Part shown: piece by piece, positions 48,338 to 57,363 of the stretch
How the letters are laid out: each line of letters starts with the position of its first letter
Position numbering within the stretch: position 1 is the first letter of the stretch
Position numbers and translations under genes: made by a program
The notes under the pieces: generated by a model
The model's database searches: none
What the model was told of the DNA's origin: nothing
What the model saw: only the letters and a program-made list of their open reading frames with translations
Assembly: GCF_000585375.1 (NCBI RefSeq)
Contig: NZ_KK073874.1
Span: 310,001-374,000, forward strand
DNA length: 64,000 bases
Direction: 5' to 3'
From: Cryptosporangium arvum DSM 44712
GTDB taxonomy: Bacteria > Actinomycetota > Actinomycetes > Mycobacteriales > Cryptosporangiaceae

Positions 48338-49152
48338 TCATCCGTCGTCTGTTGACCACGACGTTGCTGTGCGCGTTCGCCGTGCTGATGGTGGCGCCGG
48401 TGTTCTGGCTCTTCGTCACCGCGATCCTTCCGGCGGACGACCGCTTCTCGCTGCCACCGCACTGGATCCCGACGTCGTTCGACTTCAGCCCGTTCAGCCG
48501 GGTGTCGGAGCTGGTGCCGCTCGGGCGGATGGCGTGGAACAGCGTCAAGGTGACGTCGTTGATCACGGTCGGGGCGACGCTCACGTCGGTGCTGGCGGCG
48601 TACGCGTTCGCCCGGCTGGAGTTCCGCGGCCGGGAGTTCTTCTTCCTGCTGTTCCTCTCCGGGCTGATGATCCCGCCGCAGATCACCGTGATCCCGGTGT
48701 TCCTGCTCATGCGTGAGCTGCAGCTCGTCGACACGCACGCGTCGGTGTACCTGCCCGGGATGGTGAACGCGTTGGGGATCTTCCTGCTGCGGCAGTACTT
48801 CCTGTCAATCCCGCGTGATCTGGACGAGGCGGCACGCATCGACGGGGCCGGGCATCTGACGATCCTGCGGCGGGTGATCCTGCCGCTCGGGGCGCCGGCG
48901 ATCTCGGCGCTCGCGATCTATCTGTTCCAGATGTACTGGAACGACTTCTTCTGGCCCAACGTGTTCCTCTCCTCGCCGGAGAAGCTGACGCTGCCGCTCG
49001 GGCTGGCGTCGCTGCAGGGGGCGCAGGGTGAGGGACAGGCCGCGGTGGTGTTCGCGGCGATCACGCTCGTCGTCGCGCCGCTGTTGCTGATCTTCCTGGT
49101 GTTCCAGCGGACGCTCGTGGACAGCATCGCCAGCTCGGGCCTGAAGGACTGA
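48334..49152 (+). CDS. ABC sugar permease, MalG/UgpE type
   Basis: 272 residues from ATG 48334 (4-bp overlap). Six helices; EAA loop EAARIDGAGHLTILRRVILP. No ATPase gene follows, so the importer should borrow a shared MsiK/MsmX-type ATPase. Confidence 0.93.
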   Translation: MIIRRLLTTTLLCAFAVLMVAPVFWLFVTAILPADDRFSLPPHWIPTSFDFSPFSRVSELVPLGRMAWNSVKVTSLITVGATLTSVLAAYAFARLEFRGREFFFLLFLSGLMIPPQITVIPVFLLMRELQLVDTHASVYLPGMVNALGIFLLRQYFLSIPRDLDEAARIDGAGHLTILRRVILPLGAPAISALAIYLFQMYWNDFFWPNVFLSSPEKLTLPLGLASLQGAQGEGQAAVVFAAITLVVAPLLLIFLVFQRTLVDSIASSGLKD

Positions 49153-49157
49153 TCGCC

Positions 49158-49793
49158 GTGTCGACGTTCACTTCGCCGCGCGTGCCGGTGGTGCCGCTCG
49201 CGCTGCTGGCCCGGGAGGCCGGTCCGCGGCTGTGGCGCGGGCTGCCGGTGCTGGTGGTGGCCTCGCTGCCGATGGCGGTCGCGGTCGCGGTCACGGCGGT
49301 GTTCACCCTCGGTGGTGGCGTGCTGCTCGCCCCCGCGGTGGCCGCTCTCACGATCGGACCCGCTTTCCAGCTCCTCACCGCCCTGGCCGGAGGGACCGTG
49401 GCGGTCCGGGCCGTGCCCGGGATCGCGGTGCGTGCCTTCGGCCCCGGGGTCGTGCGGGCGCTGCCGGTGGCGGGCGTGGCCACGCTGGCGTGCGCCGGCC
49501 TGGTCGCCCGCGCCGCCGGTCCGATCTTCGCCGCCTCGCTCGCGGTGAACCTCGTCGTGCTGGGCGCCGCGCTGCTCATCGCACCGTTCGCGTACGCGTG
49601 CGGCGGCTGGCGCCGGGGCGCCGGGCTCACCGCGGCCAGCCCGGCCCTCGTCCTCGCGCTGCTGACGCTCGTCGCGCTCGCGTCCGGGGTCGCCAAGCTC
49701 GTCGGCCCGCCGTTCCTGCTGCTCCTCCCGGCCGTGATCGCCGTCGCCACGGCCACTCAGGTGCACCTGCTGACCAAGGAGTTCCCGAAGTGA
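49158..49793 (+). CDS. Small multi-helix membrane protein of sugar operon (YesL/DUF624-like)
   Basis: 211 residues from GTG 49158. Five to six hydrophobic helices. YesL/DUF624 proteins often accompany sugar ABC importers; the assignment rests on this position and general character, not a diagnostic motif. Its stop overlaps the GH116 start. Confidence 0.65.
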   Translation: MSTFTSPRVPVVPLALLAREAGPRLWRGLPVLVVASLPMAVAVAVTAVFTLGGGVLLAPAVAALTIGPAFQLLTALAGGTVAVRAVPGIAVRAFGPGVVRALPVAGVATLACAGLVARAAGPIFAASLAVNLVVLGAALLIAPFAYACGGWRRGAGLTAASPALVLALLTLVALASGVAKLVGPPFLLLLPAVIAVATATQVHLLTKEFPK

Positions 49794-52231
49794 GGACCTA
49801 CACCGGTGACGAGCGGCGCGCCGTCGCGTTCCCCCTCGGCGGGCTCGGCGCCGGGCACGTCGCCCTCGGCGCGGACGGCGCGCTGCGTCAGTGGCAGCTG
49901 CGTTCCACACCGAACCACCGGGGCTTCCTGCCCGACAGCTTCTTCGCGCTGCGCGTCAGCTCGATCGAACCGCCCGACGACGTGTGCCGTCTGCTGCGCT
50001 CCGCGCCGATCGCCCCGCATCCCGATCCGGCGCCCAACGTCGACGACGACCACGTGCCCGACGCGGGGAACCTTCCGCCGTGGCCACCGGTGACCGGGAC
50101 GACGTTCACCGCCGCCTATCCGTTCGCAAACGTCACGTATCACGACGAAACGCTTCCGGTTGACGTCCGCCTGAGCGCTCATACGCCGTTCGTTCCGCTC
50201 GACGCGGACGCGTCGGGGCTGCCGCTGGTCAGCTACGCGTTCACGATTCACAACCGTTCGCGCGAGCTCCGCCACGGCTGGTTGATCGCGAGCCTGCAGA
50301 ACGGCGTCGGCTGGGACGGGGTCGCGCCGATCGATGGCGTGCGCTCGTCGGGGTACGGCGGCAACGTGAACCGCCGGTACCGGCGTCAGGGCGTCGTCAT
50401 GGACAACCCGACGCTCCCGGACGACGACCCCCGTGCGGGCGAGATGCTGCTCTGGGCCGACCGGCCGGCCGCGGTGCTGCCCCGCTCCGGCGGCGCCGCC
50501 GAGACCCTCCGGTTCGCCGAGGCCGTCAAGCTCGTCACGCCCGTGCAGCTCTGGGACTTCTCCCGGGCCAGGATCGACGAAGCCCTGAAGTCGATCCCGC
50601 CGACCCTGACCGGCGGCGAGGGCCCCAGCCCCGCGGGTCAGACCTGGGACGCCGTCCTCGCGATCCCGTTCGCGCTGGCCCCGGGCGAGGACACCACGAT
50701 CGAGGTCGTCCACGCCTGGTACTTCCCGAACCGCTACGTCGACTGGGACCAGTTCGGACCGGAGCGCCCGTACGGAAAGTCGAAGCTCTGGCTCGGCACC
50801 CACTACGCGACCCGGTTCGGCGGGGTCCTCGACGTGCTCGACCACTACCGCGCGAACCCGGTCGCGTCGCGGGCCTGGTCCGACGCGGTCGAGACGCTTC
50901 CCGAGCCGCTCGCCGACGTGATCTCGGCGCAGGGCACCCTGGTCCGGTCGCCCACGATCTTCCGCACCGAGGACGGCGTCGTGCACGGCTTCGAGGGTGG
51001 CCTCGGAGCGTCCACCCGCAACTTCAACGGTGACGTCGGCGGCTCCTGCCCGGTCGACTGCAACCACGTCTACAACTACGAGCAGGCCCTGTCGCGCCTG
51101 TTTCCGCAGCTGGGCGCCACCATGCGGGACACCGAATGGTCGATCGCCGCCGCGGAGGGCTACCTGCCGCACCGGGCGGTGCTGCCGACCTGGCTGCCGC
51201 AGCTGCACGGCGTCGAGATCGGTGGACCGGCGAAGCCTGCGCTCGACGGCATGCTCGGCGCGGTACTCAAGACGTACCGCTCGGTGCGCGACGGCGCCGG
51301 CCTGGACTGGCTCCGCGGCCACTGGCCGGCACTGCGCACGCTGCTCGCCTACGTCCGCGACACCTGGGACGCCGACGGGGACGGCGTCCTGCAGGGCGAA
51401 CAGCCGGTCACCTACGACATCGCGCTGCACGGACCGAACATGTTCGTCGGCTGTCTCTGGCTGGCCGCACTGCGCGCGGCCGAGGACATGGGTCGGTTGC
51501 TGGGTGAAAACGCGGTGGCCGACGCCGACCGCGCGCTCTTCGAACTGGCGAGCACGGGCTACGACGAGCTGCTCTGGAACGGCGAGTACTACGCCCAGCC
51601 CCCGAGCGGCGAGGCCTACGACTTCGGCGCGGGATGCCTCTCCGACCAGCTGTTCGGCCAGTGGTGGGCGAACCAGCTCGACCTCGGTCACCTGCTCCCG
51701 GCCGAGCGGGTCCGCACGGCGCTGGCCGCGATCGTCCGTCACAACCTCCGCACCGGCTTCGAGGACCACGGCTATCGCGTGTTCGCCGACGGCGACGAGA
51801 CCGGTCTGGTCGTCTGCTCCTGGCCGCGCGGCGGGCGCCCCGAGGTACCACTGCGCTACTGCGACGAGGTGTGGACCGGCGTCGAGTACACGGTGGCCGC
51901 GCTGTGCCTGGCCGAGGGTCTGCACACCGAAGGGGGAAACGTGCTCGCCGCACTCCGGCGGCGCCACGACGGATCCCGTCGCAACCCGTTCAACGAGGTC
52001 GAATGCGGGGACCACTACGCCAGGGCCATGGCCGGCTGGTCGGTGCTCGACGCGGTCACCGGGTTCCGCTACAACGCCGCGACGCGTGCCCTGCGCGTCG
52101 GCGCGCACGACGGCACGTATCCGTTCGTCGCCGGCACCGGCTGGGGCACGTTCACCGTCGACGGTGAACACGTCACCCTCGACGTCCGGGGCGGCACGCT
52201 GCCGACGAGTTCGGTCGAGGTGGTGCGCTGA
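49790..52231 (+). CDS. Glycoside hydrolase family 116 (GBA2-like)
   Basis: 813 residues from GTG 49790. N-terminal GH116 N-domain: RRAVAFPLGGLGAGHVALGADG and LRQWQL. Catalytic helical barrel from ~residue 390: GSCPVDCNHVYNYEQALSRL, DADGDGVLQGEQ, ALHGPNMFVGCLWLAAL, CLSDQLFGQWWANQLDLGH and EVWTGVEYTVAAL. No signal peptide, so it acts inside the cell on imported glycosides. Family members hydrolyse beta-glucosides, beta-xylosides or glucosylceramide. Stop overlaps the kinase ATG (TGATG). Confidence 0.9.
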   Translation: MRTYTGDERRAVAFPLGGLGAGHVALGADGALRQWQLRSTPNHRGFLPDSFFALRVSSIEPPDDVCRLLRSAPIAPHPDPAPNVDDDHVPDAGNLPPWPPVTGTTFTAAYPFANVTYHDETLPVDVRLSAHTPFVPLDADASGLPLVSYAFTIHNRSRELRHGWLIASLQNGVGWDGVAPIDGVRSSGYGGNVNRRYRRQGVVMDNPTLPDDDPRAGEMLLWADRPAAVLPRSGGAAETLRFAEAVKLVTPVQLWDFSRARIDEALKSIPPTLTGGEGPSPAGQTWDAVLAIPFALAPGEDTTIEVVHAWYFPNRYVDWDQFGPERPYGKSKLWLGTHYATRFGGVLDVLDHYRANPVASRAWSDAVETLPEPLADVISAQGTLVRSPTIFRTEDGVVHGFEGGLGASTRNFNGDVGGSCPVDCNHVYNYEQALSRLFPQLGATMRDTEWSIAAAEGYLPHRAVLPTWLPQLHGVEIGGPAKPALDGMLGAVLKTYRSVRDGAGLDWLRGHWPALRTLLAYVRDTWDADGDGVLQGEQPVTYDIALHGPNMFVGCLWLAALRAAEDMGRLLGENAVADADRALFELASTGYDELLWNGEYYAQPPSGEAYDFGAGCLSDQLFGQWWANQLDLGHLLPAERVRTALAAIVRHNLRTGFEDHGYRVFADGDETGLVVCSWPRGGRPEVPLRYCDEVWTGVEYTVAALCLAEGLHTEGGNVLAALRRRHDGSRRNPFNEVECGDHYARAMAGWSVLDAVTGFRYNAATRALRVGAHDGTYPFVAGTGWGTFTVDGEHVTLDVRGGTLPTSSVEVVR

Positions 52232-53694
52232 TGCTGCTCGGCATCGACATCGGAACGTCGAGCTCCAAGGGCGTGCTGGTGCGGCCGGACGGCACGCTCG
52301 TCGCGTCCGCGACCCGGGAGCACGGTGTCTCGACCCCGCAGCCGGGCTGGGTGGAACACGACGCGGCCGACGTGTGGTGGGCGGATCTGGCGAGCCTGGT
52401 GGCGGAACTGCTGCCCGCCGCCGACGAGGTGACCGGCGTCGGCATCTCCGGAATCGGGCCGTGCGTCCTGGTCGCCGACGCCGACGGGCGGCCGCTGCGC
52501 CCGGCGATCCTGTACGGCGTCGACACCAGGGCGACGGCCGAGATCACCGAGCTCACCGAACGCTACGGCGCGGAGAAGATCCTGGCCCGGGGCGGCTCGC
52601 CGCTCACCACCCAGGCGGTCGGGCCGAAGCTGGCCTGGCTGCGACGCCACGAGCCGGCCACGTGGGCCGCCACGCGCCGGCTCTTCATGGCCAGCTCGTG
52701 GCTCGTGCACGAGCTCACCGGCGAGTACGTCCTCGACCACCACTCGGCCAGCCAGTCGAGCCCGCTCTACGACGCCGGAACCCTCTCCTGGGCCGAGGAC
52801 TGGGCGGACGACATCGCGCCGGGCCTCGAGCGGCCGCGGCTGGCCTGGCCCGGCGAGGTGGTCGGCCGGGTCACCGCGCGGGCGGCGGCCCGGACCGGTC
52901 TCCCCGAGGGTGTCCCGGTCGTCGCCGGCACCGTCGACGCCTGGGCCGAGGCGGTGAGCGTCGGCGTCCGCGACCCCGGTGACGTCATGCTGATGTACGG
53001 CACGACGATGTTCCTGGTCGAGGTGCTGCCCGAACGGCGCAGTTCGGAGCGGCTCTGGGGCACGGTCGGCGCGTTCCCCGGCACGTACACGCTGGCCGGC
53101 GGCATGGCGACGTCGGGCGCGATCACCGGCTGGCTCCGCGGGCTGACCGGCCGTTCGTACGGAGACCTCACCGAGGCCGCCCGCGACGCCGGGCCGGGCG
53201 CCTGCGGGCTGCTGATGCTGCCGTACTTCGCCGGGGAGCGGACGCCGCTCTTCGACCCCGACGCGCGCGGCGTGCTGGTGGGGCTGACGCTGCGCCACGG
53301 CCCCGGCCACCTGTACCGCGCGGCGCTGGAAGGCACCGCGTTCGGCGTCCGCCACAACCTCGAAGCGATGGGGGAGAACGCCGGTCGGCGCCTGGTCGCG
53401 GTGGGCGGTGGGCTCCGCGGCGGTCTGTGGACGCAGATCGTCTCGGACGTGCTGCAGGAGCCGCAGGACCTACCGACCTACGCGATCGGCGCCAGCTACG
53501 GCGACGCGTTGCTGGCCGGCCTCGGCACCGGGCTGGTCACCGACGCGAGCGGGTGGAACCCGATCGCGTCGGTGGTGCGGCCCGATCCGGAGGCTGCGGC
53601 CGGCTACGACGAGCTCTACCGGCTCTACCGCGACCTGTACCCGGCCACCCGGGACACCGCCCACGCGCTGGCCGCTCTCAACGCCAGGGGATAG
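52231..53694 (+). CDS. FGGY-family carbohydrate kinase
   Basis: 487 residues from ATG 52231. FGGY/actin-fold ATPase: GIDIGTSSSKGVLV (phosphate 1), GVDTRA, PVVAGTVDAWAEAVSVGV, MYGTTMFLVEV and VAVGGGLRGGLWTQIVSDVL (adenosine motif). Phosphorylates a ketose, probably the isomerase product. Overlaps the convergent 53678 gene by 17 bp. Confidence 0.93.
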   Translation: MLLGIDIGTSSSKGVLVRPDGTLVASATREHGVSTPQPGWVEHDAADVWWADLASLVAELLPAADEVTGVGISGIGPCVLVADADGRPLRPAILYGVDTRATAEITELTERYGAEKILARGGSPLTTQAVGPKLAWLRRHEPATWAATRRLFMASSWLVHELTGEYVLDHHSASQSSPLYDAGTLSWAEDWADDIAPGLERPRLAWPGEVVGRVTARAAARTGLPEGVPVVAGTVDAWAEAVSVGVRDPGDVMLMYGTTMFLVEVLPERRSSERLWGTVGAFPGTYTLAGGMATSGAITGWLRGLTGRSYGDLTEAARDAGPGACGLLMLPYFAGERTPLFDPDARGVLVGLTLRHGPGHLYRAALEGTAFGVRHNLEAMGENAGRRLVAVGGGLRGGLWTQIVSDVLQEPQDLPTYAIGASYGDALLAGLGTGLVTDASGWNPIASVVRPDPEAAAGYDELYRLYRDLYPATRDTAHALAALNARG

Positions 53695-54622
53695 CCGGCG
53701 CACACGGGGGCTTCAGCCCGTACCCGTAGACGACCGTGCCGTTCGGATCGACGTAGCACCTCGGATCGCTGTCGCGTCCGGGCTCTCCGACGACCTTGCC
53801 GTTCGCGTCGATGGCCCGGATGCGGACGTGCGGTGCGGCCTCGTTGTAGGTCTCGTAGTCCAGGGTCACCGCGTAGGTGCGGTTGACCACGTCGACCGTG
53901 ACCGAGGCTTCCTTGTCGGTGTCCGGGTTGGCGACGACCTGGATCTTCGTCGCTTCGCTGTTCACCCGGCCCATCAACTGGAGGTACTGCTCCTTGCCGC
54001 TGTCCAGGCTGCTCGCGTGGTCCCTGGCCACGACTCCGGGCATCCACTGCGCGTGTTCGGTGAAGTTGGCGTAGTCGAAGCCCCCCGTCGGCGGCATCGA
54101 GGGCCGGTAGTTCTTCGAGCCCCAACTGCAGGCGACGAGTTCGCTGCCGTTGCCGAGCAGCGCGACCGTGCTGTGCCTACGGCTGGTCGCGTTGAGCAGG
54201 CGCATGTCGTCGAGGCGGACGTGGTCTCTGGCCAACGGCAGGTCGCCGCGGCCCGGCAAGTCGCGCTTCTCCGTCTTCGTGGCCGCGACGCACGAGTCAC
54301 GCAGAGCGCTCCGCTGGGCGTCGGTGAAGCCGGGGACCGGGGTCACGACGCGCGGAGGCGCGGACGTCGGCGGGAGCGAGGCGGCCGGCTCGGGCTTCTC
54401 GTCCGGCCGTGTGACGGCGATGACGCCCACCGACACGCATATCACCGCGAGCACTCCGGCCGCGGCGAGGATCGGGAGGAAGTGGCGGCGGACGTCGAAC
54501 GCGCGCGGACCTCGGGACGGACGGTGCCGTTCGGAGGCGATGCCGCGGAGGATCTCGGTGCGCATGGTGTCGTGCCGGCCGGGCGGGAGGTCACGCTCGG
54601 GCGGCGGCTGAAGAGTGATCAT
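53678..54622 (-). CDS. Membrane-anchored protein co-transcribed with ECF sigma factor
   Basis: 314 residues from ATG 54622, overlapping the sigma-factor stop (ATGA). Cytosolic N-terminus with ERDLPPGRHDTMRTEIL, one helix (ILAAAGVLAVICVSVGVIAV), then an extracytoplasmic domain with four Cys. The N-terminal motif resembles CU044_5270-type proteins that accompany ECF sigma factors and may act as anti-sigma factors. Ligand or signal unknown. Confidence 0.78.
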   Translation of the reverse strand: MITLQPPPERDLPPGRHDTMRTEILRGIASERHRPSRGPRAFDVRRHFLPILAAAGVLAVICVSVGVIAVTRPDEKPEPAASLPPTSAPPRVVTPVPGFTDAQRSALRDSCVAATKTEKRDLPGRGDLPLARDHVRLDDMRLLNATSRRHSTVALLGNGSELVACSWGSKNYRPSMPPTGGFDYANFTEHAQWMPGVVARDHASSLDSGKEQYLQLMGRVNSEATKIQVVANPDTDKEASVTVDVVNRTYAVTLDYETYNEAAPHVRIRAIDANGKVVGEPGRDSDPRCYVDPNGTVVYGYGLKPPCAPAIPWR

Positions 54623-55188
54623 CGGTCCCTCCCGGAGAGGCTGAAGGTCCTGGCGAGCCGGGATTTCGCCCTGCTGACCCGCGAACGGACGCTCACCTCG
54701 GCGATCCCGAGCACCTCGGCTGCGTCGGCGTAGGAAACGCCGGACCAGACGCAGAGGGCCAGGGCCTCGCGCTCGGCCGGCGGGAGGTCGCGTGCGGCCG
54801 CGAGCACCTCGGCCATGCGTTGCTCGTCGTCGAGGCGTTCGGCGACGGCGTCGGCATGATCGGGGGCGGGAGCGGGCGTCGGGATGCGCTCGAGCAGCGA
54901 CAGCCGGCGGCGCAACGACCGGCGCTCGTCGCGCACGGTGTTCGTGGCCACGGTGAGCAGCCAGGGCAGCGCGGAGTCGTGGACGAGCGTCACCGCGGAG
55001 CGGCGGCGCCAGGCCGCCAGGAATGTCGCGGAGGTCGCGTCGTCGGCGGACGACCAGTTACCGGTCAGGCGGAAGCAGTGGTTGTACACCGCTTTCGCGT
55101 GCCGGTCGAAGATCGCCCCGAAGGCGTTGTCGTCGCCGGCAGCTGCGGCGTTCCACAGCTGCCGGTCGGTGAGCGGGGTACTCGTCAC
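54619..55188 (-). CDS. ECF RNA polymerase sigma factor
   Basis: 189 residues from ATG 55188. Sigma region 2 (AVYNHCFRLTGNWSSADDATSATFLAAWRRR) and region 4 (LPPAEREALALCVWSGVSYADAAEVLGIAEVSVRSRVSRAK). No region 3 or SnoaL tail. Coupled to the downstream membrane protein, which may control it. Confidence 0.93.
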   Translation of the reverse strand: MTSTPLTDRQLWNAAAAGDDNAFGAIFDRHAKAVYNHCFRLTGNWSSADDATSATFLAAWRRRSAVTLVHDSALPWLLTVATNTVRDERRSLRRRLSLLERIPTPAPAPDHADAVAERLDDEQRMAEVLAAARDLPPAEREALALCVWSGVSYADAAEVLGIAEVSVRSRVSRAKSRLARTFSLSGRDR

Positions 55189-55224
55189 ATTGTCTGAGTG
55201 GCCGGCACCCCACGGTGTGTTGCG

Positions 55225-55962
55225 TTACTTGACGGTGGCCGCGGCCATCGCCGCGCCGACGATGCCGGCGTTGTTCTGCAGAGTGGCCGGCACGATCTCG
55301 GCGTTGACCTTGACCTCCGGCAGCCACTTCTCGGCCTTCTTGCTGACGCCGCCGCCAACGATGATCAGGTCGGGCGAGAACAGCATCTCGAGGTGGCTGA
55401 GGTACTCGTTGACGCGGCCGGCCCACTTGCTCCAGCTCATGTCGTACTCTTCGCGGATCCGGTCGGAGGCACGCAGCTCGGCGTCCTTGCCGTGCAGCTC
55501 GACGTGACCGAGCTCGGTGTTGGGCACCAGGTCGCCGTCGCGGAAGAGCGCGCTGCCGATTCCGGTGCCGAACGTGAACAGCAGTACCGTGCCCTTCCGG
55601 TCGCGGCCGGCGCCGAACGCCATCTCGGCCACGCCGGCGGCGTCCGCGTCGTTCAGAACGGTCACCGGCCGGTGCGTCAGCTCGGTGAAGACCGTGCCCG
55701 CGTCGACGCCGATCCAGTCTTTGTTCAGGTTGGCGGCGGTCTTGACGACGCCGCGAACGACAACGCCCGGGAACGTGACGCCGATCGGGCCGTCGCCGGG
55801 GAACTGCTTCGCGACCTCGGCGATGACCGGCATCATGTCGTCCGGCGCGCCGCCCTTCGGCGTCTCCAGCCGGTACCTCTCGGCGGTCAGAGCGCCGGTG
55901 TCGAGGTCGACCGGTGCGCCTTTGATGCCCGACCCGCCGATGTCGATGCCCAGGATGGTCAT
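55225..55962 (-). CDS. ppgK: Polyphosphate glucokinase
   Basis: 245 residues from ATG 55962 with GGAGGCGGGCA directly upstream. ROK-type kinase: DIGGSGIKGAPVDL, DADAAGVAEM, FGTGIGSALF and TELGHVELHGKDAE. Phosphorylates glucose using polyphosphate or ATP; typical of actinobacteria. The sequence around its start (CATTGCCCGCCTCCAG on the + strand) is identical to that of the NrfD-like gene at 60861. Confidence 0.95.
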   Translation of the reverse strand: MTILGIDIGGSGIKGAPVDLDTGALTAERYRLETPKGGAPDDMMPVIAEVAKQFPGDGPIGVTFPGVVVRGVVKTAANLNKDWIGVDAGTVFTELTHRPVTVLNDADAAGVAEMAFGAGRDRKGTVLLFTFGTGIGSALFRDGDLVPNTELGHVELHGKDAELRASDRIREEYDMSWSKWAGRVNEYLSHLEMLFSPDLIIVGGGVSKKAEKWLPEVKVNAEIVPATLQNNAGIVGAAMAAATVK

Positions 55963-56030
55963 TGCCCGCCTCCAGCGTTCCGCTTCCCTACGGGATCTAC
56001 CAAGATCGCCCGCTGCGGAAACGTACCGGG

Positions 56031-56249
56031 TCAGTCCGACGAGCGTCCTAGCGCGTCCGCGAGGAGCGCGTCGACGGCGGTGAGCGTCGGGCAGGCTCCC
56101 TGACGACCGCAGGCGGCGCACCGTCCGTTGGCGTCGGGTTGATGGGCTTGCCAGAGTTGGACGCAGCCACGCCAGTAGGTGCGGACCCGCGCCTGCGGCG
56201 GGGGGTCAATCGGTGGCGGTTGCTTTCGGCTGTAACCGCTGTACGTCAC
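56031..56249 (-). CDS. Small Cys-containing conserved protein
   Basis: 72 residues from GTG 56249. Pro-rich start, then CVQLWQAHQPDANGRCAACG and a final PTLTAVDALLADALG. Four Cys (CxxC plus two) suggest a small zinc-binding protein. Coding is supported by GC-rich third positions and position; function unknown. Confidence 0.55.
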   Translation of the reverse strand: MTYSGYSRKQPPPIDPPPQARVRTYWRGCVQLWQAHQPDANGRCAACGRQGACPTLTAVDALLADALGRSSD

Positions 56250-56408
56250 GACTATCTCCCGGTGTTCTCGATAGTCACTCTTAGTCGTGCAGGGACTACC
56301 TCTGGCGACCGTCTCAGACTGATCACCAGTAACGCAAGTCGCGAACGGGGCTTACAGGTCTTATCGGTTGCTGAATTCTAAAAGGGATGGTCCGGTTACT
56401 GTTGGACA

Positions 56409-57332
56409 GTGGACGATCGGATCATCGGTACCTTGCTGGCCGCCGCCTGTGCGGACGCGCTCGGCGTCGCGTACGAGCCGGAGCAGCGCGGCCCGGCCGA
56501 CGGCAAGCCGGAGATGCTCGGGGGCGGGTACGGCGGATACGCGCCGGGGGAGTACAGCGACGACACCCAGATGGCCGTGGTCGTCGCCAGGGTCGCCGCC
56601 GACGGGTTCGACCTGCGCACGGAGGAAGCGCTCGACCGGATCGCGACCGGGTTCGTCGAGGACTGGTTCGGCGGAGGAGCGACCGACGTCGGCGCGCAGA
56701 CGCGCGCGCTGCTCTCGCAGGCGGCCGGGCGTGGCGGCGGCGCGGCGCGGCTCCGGGAGATCGGGGCGCAACTGCACGCGCGCTCCGGGCGGACGGCCGG
56801 GAACGGTTCGCTGATGCGGACGGCGCCGGTCGCGCTGGCCCACCTCGGTGACGCCGAGGCCATTGTCGACGCCGCCCGCGCGGTGAGCGCGCTGACCCAC
56901 CACGACCCGGTGGCCGCGGATGCGTGCGCGCTCTGGTGCCTGGCGATCGACAACGCGATCGGCACCGGGGAGCTCGACGTCCGGGTCGGGCTGCCGCGGG
57001 TCGACCCGGACGGGTACTGGGCGGAGCGGATCGCCGAGGCCGAGGCGCGGCCGCCGTCGGCGTTCGCGTCGTCGTCGGGCTGGGTGGTCGGAGCGTTGCA
57101 GGGGGCCTGGTCGGCGATCGTGCGTGGCGAGGGTCTCCGGGGCGGGATCGAGGCCGCCGTGAACGGCGGGGGAGACACCGACACGGTGGCCGCGATCGCC
57201 GGGGCGCTGCTGGGTGCGGCGCACGGCGCGTCCGCGGTGCCGGCCGAGTGGCGCACGGTCGTCCACGGCTGGCCCGGGTTGGACGCCGACGGGCTGGCGC
57301 AGCTGGCCCTGCGGTGCGCCCGACGGGACTGA
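56409..57332 (+). CDS. ADP-ribosylglycohydrolase family protein
   Basis: 307 residues from GTG 56409. Metal-binding motifs are intact: YSDDTQMAVV, TAGNGSLMRT, VSALTHHDPVA and NGGGDTDTVAAIAGALLGA. DraG/ARH-type enzymes remove ADP-ribose from Arg or hydrolyse related nucleosides. No ADP-ribosyltransferase gene is nearby, so the substrate is unknown. Confidence 0.93.
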   Translation: MDDRIIGTLLAAACADALGVAYEPEQRGPADGKPEMLGGGYGGYAPGEYSDDTQMAVVVARVAADGFDLRTEEALDRIATGFVEDWFGGGATDVGAQTRALLSQAAGRGGGAARLREIGAQLHARSGRTAGNGSLMRTAPVALAHLGDAEAIVDAARAVSALTHHDPVAADACALWCLAIDNAIGTGELDVRVGLPRVDPDGYWAERIAEAEARPPSAFASSSGWVVGALQGAWSAIVRGEGLRGGIEAAVNGGGDTDTVAAIAGALLGAAHGASAVPAEWRTVVHGWPGLDADGLAQLALRCARRD

Positions 57333-57363
57333 TTTGGAGGATATGCCGCATTAGTCTGCTCAG

